Shown piece by piece: positions 9,044 through 18,847 of a DNA stretch of 64,000 nucleotides. The DNA lies in the NCBI RefSeq assembly GCF_006210265.1, contig NZ_VCNC01000001.1:1250843-1314842 (forward strand), read 5' to 3'. The notes under the pieces are model-generated. The model did not search any database. It saw nothing but the letters and a program-made list of their open reading frames with translations, and was not told where the DNA came from. Position 1 is the first letter of the stretch. Each line of letters begins with the position of its first letter. This stretch comes from Desulfovibrio sp. UCD-KL4C. GTDB taxonomy: Bacteria > Desulfobacterota > Desulfovibrionia > Desulfovibrionales > Desulfovibrionaceae. The position numbers and the translations under genes were made by a program.

Positions 9044-9661
9044 ATGCACGAAGTCAGTATGGGCGGAACTCTTCGCGATTACCTTAGCGGAGAGGAAATA
9101 GAAGAAACGACTTACGAAGAGTTCAGACAGGCTTTGGCGAAGATTTTAGTTGAAGAGCATGGTTATCCTAAGGATTCGTTAAAAGCTAAGGTAGATCTTT
9201 GTTTCGATATTGACGGCGAAGAAATGTGTCGAACTATTGATTTGGTTGTATATGATCCAGATGCTCTCCCAATCCTTATGGTGATGTTTTGCGCTGGTGA
9301 TGTTGGAAGTTATGAGAGGGAAGCTGTTTGTGCCGGAAAGCTTTTCCAGGGCGGACCGGTTCCTTACGTGATCATAACTGATTCAATGGATGCTTTTTTG
9401 CTTGACGCTATTTCTGGTGAGACTCTTGCCCATGGAATGAGATCTGTTCCTGACTACAAAAAGCTTCTTTCTATGGTTGAAGGTTATAAAAGAGAACCTT
9501 TGCCAGCAGAAAGAAGGTCTAAAATCGAAAGAATCTTCTACACATATACTGGGTTTTTACAGGGGACATGTTGTAGTGAATCGTGCTCATTGCCTCCGAT
9601 CAGAAAGATTGAGCTGAATAAAATTCCTAAAGGTAAAACTTTGAAGAAACAAGATATATAA
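9044..9661 (+). CDS. orphan HsdR N-terminal-like (type I restriction R, HSDR_N_2) protein
   Basis: The 205-residue product resembles the stand-alone HSDR_N domain: an N-terminal helical part (YEEFRQALAKILVEEHGYPK), then a restriction-endonuclease-like core with DLCFDID, TIDLVVYDPD and a later strand PYVIITDSMDAFLLDA. ATG 9044 is chosen because GGAGG (9034-9038) lies 5 bp upstream; ATG 9032 would put that site inside the gene. No helicase domain and no HsdM/HsdS neighbours are present, so it is not a restriction system by itself. A CCSESC motif appears near residue 175 in the C-terminal part. Function is unknown; the family assignment is by pattern only. Confidence 0.7.
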   Translation: MHEVSMGGTLRDYLSGEEIEETTYEEFRQALAKILVEEHGYPKDSLKAKVDLCFDIDGEEMCRTIDLVVYDPDALPILMVMFCAGDVGSYEREAVCAGKLFQGGPVPYVIITDSMDAFLLDAISGETLAHGMRSVPDYKKLLSMVEGYKREPLPAERRSKIERIFYTYTGFLQGTCCSESCSLPPIRKIELNKIPKGKTLKKQDI

Positions 9662-9684
9662 GTTTAACTTTTTATTAGATAATC

Positions 9685-9728
9685 AAGGCCCTAAATTCAG
9701 CTTATGCAGAATTTAGGGCCTTTTTTAC
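9685..9728 (+). terminator. intrinsic terminator
   Basis: GGCCCTAAATTC (9687-9698) pairs with GAATTTAGGGCC (9709-9720), followed by six T. It ends the HsdR-N-like gene. Confidence 0.9.
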
Positions 9729-9808
9729 GTAATTGTAAAAAGGTAAATGCTAAATGTAGTCGTTTTTTTTAAAAGATGTGTGGACTTAATATGTTAGTAG
9801 TGAAATAA

Positions 9809-11221
<1,413 letters not shown>

Positions 11222-11252
11222 TTTACTCTCTTTTTTATGTATAATTACACCC

Positions 11253-11292
11253 AAAGGGCGGATTGCGTTTTTCGCTTTTCGTCCTTTTTTTA
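11253..11292 (+). terminator. intrinsic terminator of gdhA
   Basis: AAAGGGCG (11253-11260) pairs, with one G-T, with CGTCCTTT (11280-11287), followed by T residues. The inner GCG/CGC may extend the stem. Confidence 0.65.
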
Positions 11293-11322
11293 TGTAATAA
11301 TTAAAATTTTGGTGGAAGGCAT

Positions 11323-14301
11323 ATGGAAAGTAAAATGATGTTTACTGACAATAATGGACGAAAGTTCAGTCTTTATCATGATCTTATGCAAATTAAAGTC
11401 AGAGAGATTCTTTTAATTTCCAGTCCATATGACGCTTGGGTTATGGAGGAAGATAGTAAAATTTCAGAAAGAATAGTAAGTGAATACCGTGGGCTTAACC
11501 TCAGTCGTCCGCCGCGCCTTACATGGGTTTCAAATATTGATGAAGCTCTTGATAATCTGGGAAAAAATAGTTTTGATTTAGTTATTATTATGCCTCATCT
11601 TTCAAACATGGATTGTTTTGATATGGGGCTTAGAATAAAAGATAAAGTTTCTGGTATCCCTGTAGCAATGCTCAGTCACAGGCAGGTGGAAATTGCTGAT
11701 GGTGGTGCTTTAGGCGGTGTAGATATTCAGTTCGTTTGGTCAGGAGATGCAGAACTGTTAGTGGCGATGGTTAAGAATCTTGAGGATTTGCTTAACGTTG
11801 AGCATGATACTCAGGCTGTCGGAATCAGGGTTATTATTGTTGTTGAAGATTCTCCACGTTATTTAGCTTCTTTTCTTCCTATATTATATAAAGAACTTGT
11901 CCGGCAGACTCAGGCTCTTCTAGAAGAAGGATTAAACTCTGAACATCGCCTTTTAACCATGCGTGCTCGTCCTAAAATTCTTACAGCACGGACTTATGAA
12001 GAAGCTTTAAAACTTATCAAAAAGTATGGGCCGTATATTTTAGGTGTAATTTCTGATGTGCGTTTTCCTAGAGATGGTAAACTTAATGGAAGCGCAGGAG
12101 TTGATTTGTTAAAGGATATTAAGGCGCATAGGGAAGATATTCCACTTCTCCTTGCCAGTAATGAACCCGCAAACAAATCCAGAGCTGAAGAAATATCAGC
12201 CTATTTTGTTGATAAAAATTCTCCTGATTTAATGTCAGAAGTACGAAGTTTTGTGACTGAACACCTCGGATTCGGGGATTTTATCTTTAGAGACCTTGAG
12301 GGAAAAGAGATATCCAGAGCTTCCAGTTTATATTCATTAGAAAAAATACTTCGTAATATTCCGCAAGATATTTTTTTAAAACACTGCGAAAAAAATGATT
12401 TTTCACGTTGGTTTTATGCTCGAACTGAAATTAGACTTGCCAATAAACTTAGACCACTGAAGGATATTGATTTTCCAAATGTTGAAACTCATCGGCAGTT
12501 TATGCTCTCACTTATTGCAGCGCGTCGTACACGCAGACAGCAGGGTGTGATTGTTTCATTTAATCCAAAGGATTTTGACCCTAAGACAGAATTTTTGAAA
12601 ATAGGTTCAGGTTCACTCGGTGGGAAGGCTAGAGGTTTGGCTTTCATCTGCTCTATGTTATGCCGTAATCCGTGGATGCATGAAAAGCATACAGATATTG
12701 TAATATCTGCCCCTAAAACTCTGACTATCGGTACATCCGGATTTGATGATTTTATGGAGATGAATAATCTGTCTTATCTCGCTTCAGCAGATGTTGAAGA
12801 TGAGCAGGTAACGCAGATATTTTTAGATGCCTTTTTTCCCGGTTGGATTGAAGCTCAACTTTGGGCATATTTAATGGAAGTGAAATATCCGCTTTCCGTA
12901 AGATCTTCCAGCCTTCTTGAAGATGCCCAGTATCAGGCGTACGCAGGGCTTTACAGCACATATATGATTCCTAACGATCATCATGCTCTCGAAAACCGCC
13001 TTGCGCAGCTGGTGGACGCTGTTAAGCTTGTATGGGCTTCTACTTATTATAAAGCTCCCAAATCTTTTTCGCAGCGAGTTAATCAACGGACTGACGAAGA
13101 AAAAATGGCAGTAATTATCCAGCAAGTTGCAGGCCAGCAATATGGGGATTATTTTTTTCCGGCTATTTCAGGAGTAGGGCAATCATATAATTATTATCCA
13201 TTTGGCAAAATGAATCCTGAAGACGGTGTTGCAACTATAGCATTGGGAATTGGTAAGTCTGTTGTCGATGGCGAGCAATGCATAAGATTCTCACCCAAAT
13301 ATCCTAAAATACTTCCGCAATGTCCGACACTTCCAGATTCTCTTAAAAATGCTCAAACTCGGTTTTACGGGCTCAAAATGAATAGAGGAGAAGATCTTAA
13401 TATTCATGAAGATGCTAATTTAGAAAGATTAAATATTGCAGATTTTGAAGATATTCATCCGGTGCAGATGCTTGCTTCAACTTATCTGCCGGAAGAAGGA
13501 AGGATAAGGGATACCGCTGCTGTTTCAGGGCCGAAAGTTATTTTATTTGCGCAAGTTTTAAAGCATAAATCAATACCTCTTGCATCCGTTTTAAAAGATA
13601 TACTTCTTATTGCTGAAAAAGGCATGGGAGGTCCTGTGGAAGTTGAATTCTGCATCAATATGTATGAAGACGGGCGCAAACCGGAATTTAATATTCTTCA
13701 GCTGAGACCCATGAGTGCCAGAGCTGATCTTAATCAGGTTCATATTACAGATGAAGATTTGAAAAGCGCGGTCTGTATTTCAAGTCATGCATTAGGCAAT
13801 GCGGAAAAAAATGATATTGAAGATATATTGATAGTCCGGCCTGATACATTTGATGTTTCTAAAACTCGTGAAATAGCAATGGAAATTTCTAAAATAAACG
13901 GAAAACTTGTAGGGCTTAATCGTAAATATGTTCTTGCAGGGCCTGGAAGATGGGGCTCCGCTGATCACTGGCTAGGTATTCCCGTTGAGTGGCCCGATAT
14001 TTCAGGCGTTTCGGCAATTATTGAAACTTCTACTGAAACGCTCAAGGTTGAAGCTTCACAAGGTTCTCATTTCTTTCATAACATCACAACACTTGGAATT
14101 AATTATTTAATGGTTTCGGATAAGGAAGATAATTTTATAGATTGGGAATGGTTTGCAAAACAGCCCATAGTTGAGGAGGGAGAATTTGTCAGCCATCTAA
14201 GAGTTTCTGTTCCAATACTTCTTAAAGTGGATGGCAGAAATTCTCAGGGGGTAATTCTTCCGGAAAAGGGTAAGTCTGATTTTTGTTTAATTAATGAATG
14301 A
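11323..14301 (+). CDS. receiver-domain PEP/pyruvate-binding (PPDK/PPS N-terminal) protein
   Basis: This 992-residue protein has two receiver-like regions followed by a PEP/pyruvate-binding ATP-grasp domain. Region one (about 25-150) lacks a clear phospho-acceptor. Region two (about 168-312) has the acidic pair Glu175-Asp176 and a candidate acceptor Asp245 in VISDVRFP. The ATP-grasp part begins near GSGSLGGKARG (428-438), has SVRSSSLLEDAQYQAYAGLY in the middle, and closes at QLRPM (793-797). No swivelling phosphohistidine domain and no PEP-synthase TIM barrel are visible, and the last 195 residues are not recognised. It is probably a signalling or phosphotransfer protein using ATP, not a PEP synthase. 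It is flanked by terminators and stands alone. Confidence 0.8.
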   Translation: MESKMMFTDNNGRKFSLYHDLMQIKVREILLISSPYDAWVMEEDSKISERIVSEYRGLNLSRPPRLTWVSNIDEALDNLGKNSFDLVIIMPHLSNMDCFDMGLRIKDKVSGIPVAMLSHRQVEIADGGALGGVDIQFVWSGDAELLVAMVKNLEDLLNVEHDTQAVGIRVIIVVEDSPRYLASFLPILYKELVRQTQALLEEGLNSEHRLLTMRARPKILTARTYEEALKLIKKYGPYILGVISDVRFPRDGKLNGSAGVDLLKDIKAHREDIPLLLASNEPANKSRAEEISAYFVDKNSPDLMSEVRSFVTEHLGFGDFIFRDLEGKEISRASSLYSLEKILRNIPQDIFLKHCEKNDFSRWFYARTEIRLANKLRPLKDIDFPNVETHRQFMLSLIAARRTRRQQGVIVSFNPKDFDPKTEFLKIGSGSLGGKARGLAFICSMLCRNPWMHEKHTDIVISAPKTLTIGTSGFDDFMEMNNLSYLASADVEDEQVTQIFLDAFFPGWIEAQLWAYLMEVKYPLSVRSSSLLEDAQYQAYAGLYSTYMIPNDHHALENRLAQLVDAVKLVWASTYYKAPKSFSQRVNQRTDEEKMAVIIQQVAGQQYGDYFFPAISGVGQSYNYYPFGKMNPEDGVATIALGIGKSVVDGEQCIRFSPKYPKILPQCPTLPDSLKNAQTRFYGLKMNRGEDLNIHEDANLERLNIADFEDIHPVQMLASTYLPEEGRIRDTAAVSGPKVILFAQVLKHKSIPLASVLKDILLIAEKGMGGPVEVEFCINMYEDGRKPEFNILQLRPMSARADLNQVHITDEDLKSAVCISSHALGNAEKNDIEDILIVRPDTFDVSKTREIAMEISKINGKLVGLNRKYVLAGPGRWGSADHWLGIPVEWPDISGVSAIIETSTETLKVEASQGSHFFHNITTLGINYLMVSDKEDNFIDWEWFAKQPIVEEGEFVSHLRVSVPILLKVDGRNSQGVILPEKGKSDFCLINE

Positions 14302-14322
14302 GGTTAATTGATAAAATTAGTT

Positions 14323-14358
14323 GAAAAGCGGTGATAGTTATTAACTACCACCGCTTTT
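14323..14358. terminator. bidirectional intrinsic terminator
   Basis: AAAAGCGGTG (14324-14333) pairs with CACCGCTTTT (14349-14358), with an inner TAGTTA/TAACTA stem. The A and T ends serve both strands: the receiver-PEP protein on plus and the RND operon on minus. Confidence 0.85.
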
Positions 14359-14367
14359 ATATCTCAT

Positions 14368-17300
14368 TTAATCGTCATGTTTATGCGGAATTCCTAAAAG
14401 ATCACGCTTAGCTCTGCCTCGTTCGTACATCCATTTCTGGAGAGTATCCATATAAGTATAAACAACTGGCGTCAGGTATAGCGTAACAACTTGTGAAAGT
14501 ATAAGACCACCGACGATTGCAAGTCCCATAGGTTGTCTGGCCTGCGCTCCTGCACCAAGCCCTAGGGCAATAGGCATGGCTCCTGCTATTGCCGCAACTG
14601 TAGTCATCATGATCGGCCTGAATCTTTCCAGTGAGCCTTTAATTGCTGCGTCTTGAGGGCTGAGTTTATCCTCTTCTTCCGCTTCAAGTGCAAAGTCGAC
14701 AACCATAATAGCATTTTTCTTAACAATACCGATCAGCATGATTATACCTACAATTCCGAACAGGTCGAGGTCCTTGCCGAATAAGGTCAGTGTTAAAAGT
14801 CCACCGATAGCGGCCGAAGGGAGACCGGAGATAATAGTGATCGGATGTATCCAGCTTTCATACAAAATGCCAAGAATTACAAAGATGATAAATATAGCAA
14901 TGAGTAGCAGGAAAAATACACTGCTCATTGATTTCTGAAATTCATCAGCAGTTCCTTCAAAGTTTGAAACTACCGTATCCGGTAAAGTTTCTAAAGCCAG
15001 TGCGTTAATTGCTGCAGTGGCATCACTCAAAGAGAACCCCGGAGCAATATTAAATGAATAGGTTACAGACGGCAGCATACCTGTATGGTTAACCTGCATC
15101 GGGCCTGGTTTATCTTCAAAAGTGGCAATGTTATCAAGACGAACCAGTTGTCCATCTTTGTTGGCAACATATAGTTTTTTAAGATCTCTTGGGTCTTTTT
15201 TATTGTAAGGAAGAACTTCCAGAATAACCCAGTACTGATCTGTATCTCCGTAAATTGTAGATACTTTGCGTTCTGAGTAGGCTGAATTTAACGTGTTTTC
15301 TATGTCGTGAGCAGTAATTCCGTAGTAAGAGGCTTTATCTCTGTCTATTTTTACCCATAGTTCTGGATTGTTATCAAGAAGGTCAGAATTTAACCCTGTC
15401 AGGAATGGGATTTTATGCATGGCCATTTCAAAACTAGGTGCTATTTCGAACAGTTCCATCTGATCAGGGGCCTGAATCGTATACTGGTATAAGTTCTTAG
15501 TTGTTTTAGCCGTAAGCCTGATCATTGGAGGATTCTGAATCCAGACCATGATTCCGGGATCTTGATTAAGTTTTTGCATTAAAGAGCGCGCAATTTCATC
15601 TGCGGTCATCTTACGTTCACCAGGTTCAACAAGCATCGGGAAAATATATCCCTGATTGAGAAGAGGAACGCCTGCAACGAGGATGACGTGTTTAATATTT
15701 TCGTCAGCTTCCAGTATAGGTTCAAGATCTAAAATATGCTTTTTCATCGATTTATATGAGATTCCCTGCTTACCTTGCGCAAACCCCTGACAGTAGCTCA
15801 TATCGTCTGTGGGTAGAAAACCCTTTGGAATGATCATAAAGAAATGAATAGTTGCTAACAGAATGATTCCCGCGGCGACCATAGTCATACGGCGATGGCG
15901 CATTACAAAATGAAGCGAGCGTTCATAATTGCGCAGTAAGAAATCATTGAATTTGTCAGATTCGGAGAGCTTGCTTCCCGGCTTAAGAAGCCTGCTTGCA
16001 AGCATTGGTGTTAAAGTTAGTGAGACAACACCGGAGGCAAGGATGGCAACTGTTATGGTCATTGCAAATTCATGTAGAATTCGGCCGATAATACCGGACA
16101 TATACATCAACGGAATAAAAACAACCGATAATGATAAGGTCATCGAAACAATGGTAAAGGTGATTTGCTTGGCACCTTCAAGGGCCGCGTAGTATGGTTT
16201 TTTGCCCATTTCTAAATGACGGACGACGTTTTCGATCATAACAACCGCGTCATCCACAACAAATCCGACCGAGAGCGTTAGTGCTAGCAGTGACAGGGTA
16301 TCCAGTGAATACCCCATTACATACATAATTGCGAAGGTGAAAATAATAGATACTGGAATAGCAACCGCTGCAATAAGGGTTGCAGATATGTTTCTAAGAA
16401 AGAAGAAAATAACGCAGATAACAAAGAAAATAGCCAGCAGTAATGTTACTTGAACATCATTAACCGCATCTTTAATCGGGGTAGATCGGTCATACAAAAC
16501 CGTCATATCTATTCCCGCAGGAATCTGCTGGCGAATTGTTGGAAGCATTCCTAGAATTGTCTGGCATACCTGAATCGTATTTGATCCGGGTTGTTTTTGA
16601 ATAGCTATAATAATTGCGCGTTTACCGTTGACCCACGATCCTGATTTATCACTCTTAATAGAGTTTATTACAGTTCCTACATCTGAAAGGCGTACAGTCC
16701 TGCCGTCCTTTGATTCGAAGATCATAGGTAGAAATTCTTCGGCAGTTTTCAGCTGTCCTGTTGATTCAATTGTTACGGACTGGAGTTTATTGTCTAATGT
16801 TCCTACTGGCTCTTTTACATTTTGTGTGGACACGGCTTGACGGACTGTTTCCATATTAATGCCGCGCGCCGCAAGTTTTTCAGGGTCAACTCGAACCCTT
16901 ACAGCAAGTTTTGCTTCGCCGTAAACTACAACTTTAGACACTCCGTTAACCATTGAGATACTATCGGTAAGGAATGTTGTAACATATTCATTTACTTTAT
17001 AAAGTGGCATAGACTCTGACCATAGAGCCATATAAAGAATCGGATCGTCGGCCGGATTTACTTTTTCATAATAAGGTTGCTGCGGCAGGTCTGAGGGCAG
17101 GTCTCCGCTGGCACGGGAAATTGCTGCCTGAGTATCAGAGGCTCCACCGTCAATATCCCTGTCTAAGTCAAACTGGAGTGTAATAAGGGTTTTTCCGAGT
17201 GAGTTGACGGAACTCATGCTGCGCAAGCCGGGCATTGATGTAAATTGCTTTTCAAGCGGGGTAGCAACGGATGAAGCCATTGTTGAAGGGCTTGCTCCGG

Positions 17301-17454
17301 GAAGTGTAGCAGTAACCTGAAGCGTAGGAAACTCAACAGCAGGAAGGTAGCTTACAGGTAATTTAAAATACCCGACAATTCCAAAAAAAACCATGGCAAT
17401 GACCACAAGGGCAGTCATGACCGGGCGCTTAATAAATAGTTCTGTTACGTTCAT
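14368..17454 (-). CDS. RND (HAE1-type) efflux pump inner-membrane transporter
   Basis: The 1028-residue protein has the AcrB/MdtB plan: helix 1 after MNVTELFIKRPVMTALVV, a large periplasmic loop, helices 2-7, a second loop, helices 8-12. The proton-relay pair Asp-Asp is present in helix 4 (FVVDDAVVMIENVV), and the GxSL-type loop residues fit the hydrophobic-drug class and not the heavy-metal class. It exports substrates from membrane or periplasm using the proton gradient. The adaptor gene ends 2 bp upstream. No outer-membrane TolC-like gene is beside it, so it presumably shares one encoded elsewhere. Substrate cannot be told from sequence. Confidence 0.93.
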   Translation of the reverse strand: MNVTELFIKRPVMTALVVIAMVFFGIVGYFKLPVSYLPAVEFPTLQVTATLPGASPSTMASSVATPLEKQFTSMPGLRSMSSVNSLGKTLITLQFDLDRDIDGGASDTQAAISRASGDLPSDLPQQPYYEKVNPADDPILYMALWSESMPLYKVNEYVTTFLTDSISMVNGVSKVVVYGEAKLAVRVRVDPEKLAARGINMETVRQAVSTQNVKEPVGTLDNKLQSVTIESTGQLKTAEEFLPMIFESKDGRTVRLSDVGTVINSIKSDKSGSWVNGKRAIIIAIQKQPGSNTIQVCQTILGMLPTIRQQIPAGIDMTVLYDRSTPIKDAVNDVQVTLLLAIFFVICVIFFFLRNISATLIAAVAIPVSIIFTFAIMYVMGYSLDTLSLLALTLSVGFVVDDAVVMIENVVRHLEMGKKPYYAALEGAKQITFTIVSMTLSLSVVFIPLMYMSGIIGRILHEFAMTITVAILASGVVSLTLTPMLASRLLKPGSKLSESDKFNDFLLRNYERSLHFVMRHRRMTMVAAGIILLATIHFFMIIPKGFLPTDDMSYCQGFAQGKQGISYKSMKKHILDLEPILEADENIKHVILVAGVPLLNQGYIFPMLVEPGERKMTADEIARSLMQKLNQDPGIMVWIQNPPMIRLTAKTTKNLYQYTIQAPDQMELFEIAPSFEMAMHKIPFLTGLNSDLLDNNPELWVKIDRDKASYYGITAHDIENTLNSAYSERKVSTIYGDTDQYWVILEVLPYNKKDPRDLKKLYVANKDGQLVRLDNIATFEDKPGPMQVNHTGMLPSVTYSFNIAPGFSLSDATAAINALALETLPDTVVSNFEGTADEFQKSMSSVFFLLLIAIFIIFVILGILYESWIHPITIISGLPSAAIGGLLTLTLFGKDLDLFGIVGIIMLIGIVKKNAIMVVDFALEAEEEDKLSPQDAAIKGSLERFRPIMMTTVAAIAGAMPIALGLGAGAQARQPMGLAIVGGLILSQVVTLYLTPVVYTYMDTLQKWMYERGRAKRDLLGIPHKHDD

Positions 17455-17456
17455 GA

Positions 17457-18605
17457 CTATTCACCGGCTCCGGTAGAATTTGTCTTACTATCTTTAACTT
17501 TAATAATCGCTCCGGGGAAAAGCCGCAACTGACCGTCAGTGATAATTGTTTCGCCTCCTTTAAGGCCGGAGGTCACAATATCAACTTTTCCTGATCTACG
17601 GTTAATTTGGACAGGTTGCATATTAACGGTCTTGTTTTGATTCATTATCCAGACAAATTTACCTTCAGGGCTGTCACAAGTTGCCTGCATAGGAATCTGG
17701 ACTACATCTTCTTCAAACAGTTTCAGCATAATATCAACGTAGTTACCTGGCCAGAGCGAATGGATGGTATTTGGAAAAGTCGCTTGCATCCAGACTGTTC
17801 CGGTCGTGGTGTCAACGTTGTTATCAATAAATGTCAATGTTCCATTATCAGGAGTAATAACTCCATTATTGATAGCCAGTACACTTAATGTGCTGTTGGC
17901 TGAATATTTTTGTACTTTAGCTAAATATTTTTGAGGAAGATAAAAATCAACGGCTATTGGTGAAATCTGATTAATAGTTACAAGTTTATCTTTATTCTCT
18001 TCAATCAAGTTACCAGCTGTAATGTTAAGGTAGCCTGCCAGCCCGTCGATTGGTGATTTTATGAAACAGTAGTGTAAATCATTTTGAGCATTTGCAAGTT
18101 TGGCTTTTGTTACAGATATAGCATCACTTGCCGTTTTCATTTCAAGACGTTTTTGTTCAAACTGTTCAGCACTGACAACTTGTCGTCTTACAAGATCACG
18201 GTAGCGGTTATAATCCTTTTCTGCTTTTTCATACTTTGTTGTGTCTGAAGCTAATTCTGCTTTATACTGGCGAATACTAGCTTCAAATGGAGATGGGTCC
18301 ATTGTGAATAATTGCTGACCTTCTGTAACATAGTCCCCATTTACAATCGCGACCTTGCTTAAATATCCGGTTACCTTTGCACGAATGGTAATGGAGTTAA
18401 TAGCCTTAACTGTGCCGATTGCCGTTATATAGTATGGAGTTATTTTTTTTACAGATTTAGCGATTGTAACTGGAGCAGGCGGAATAGTTCTTGGAGCTTC
18501 TTTGTCGCCGCACCCTTGTATCGCTCCCATTATGCTGAGCATCAGAGCTATGAGGATGAGATTACAAAATATTTTTACCGATCTTGATAAATGGATTGAA
18601 ACCAT
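17457..18605 (-). CDS. RND pump periplasmic adaptor (membrane fusion protein), lipoprotein
   Basis: The 382-residue protein has an N-terminal hydrophobic segment ending in a lipobox-like IQGC, so lipid anchoring to the inner membrane is likely. It then shows the adaptor order: a half lipoyl motif (TIRAKVTGYLSKVAIVNGDYV), an alpha-helical hairpin (about 115-170, DTTKYEKAEKDYNRYRDLV), the second lipoyl half (FIKSPIDGLAGYLNITAGNLI), then a beta-barrel. It bridges the RND transporter and an outer-membrane channel. It is first in the operon; the divergent fused kinase gene starts 242 bp away. Confidence 0.92.
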   Translation of the reverse strand: MVSIHLSRSVKIFCNLILIALMLSIMGAIQGCGDKEAPRTIPPAPVTIAKSVKKITPYYITAIGTVKAINSITIRAKVTGYLSKVAIVNGDYVTEGQQLFTMDPSPFEASIRQYKAELASDTTKYEKAEKDYNRYRDLVRRQVVSAEQFEQKRLEMKTASDAISVTKAKLANAQNDLHYCFIKSPIDGLAGYLNITAGNLIEENKDKLVTINQISPIAVDFYLPQKYLAKVQKYSANSTLSVLAINNGVITPDNGTLTFIDNNVDTTTGTVWMQATFPNTIHSLWPGNYVDIMLKLFEEDVVQIPMQATCDSPEGKFVWIMNQNKTVNMQPVQINRRSGKVDIVTSGLKGGETIITDGQLRLFPGAIIKVKDSKTNSTGAGE

Positions 18606-18847
18606 AGGGATGTGCTCCTTGATCTAGGTATATTTGTAAAACATTTTACCTCAAATAATTAAAATTTAAAAGACTGTTTTTACAAATTAATGTTTAGAAG
18701 CTATATTTAGAAACGTTTGTGAATTTATTTGTTAAATAACTTGATCAGAAGCCATTTTACATGCACATAGTATCCGTAATTTTATTTAGAAAGGTGTATG
18801 AAGCTGTTTTTTAACATAATACTAATAAAATAAAGACAAGATATATT

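Noticed and set aside
18606-18847. TetR-type operator AGGTA...TACCT in the divergent region
   Set aside because: Arms of 5 bp with 16 bp between them and no regulator gene near; likely chance.
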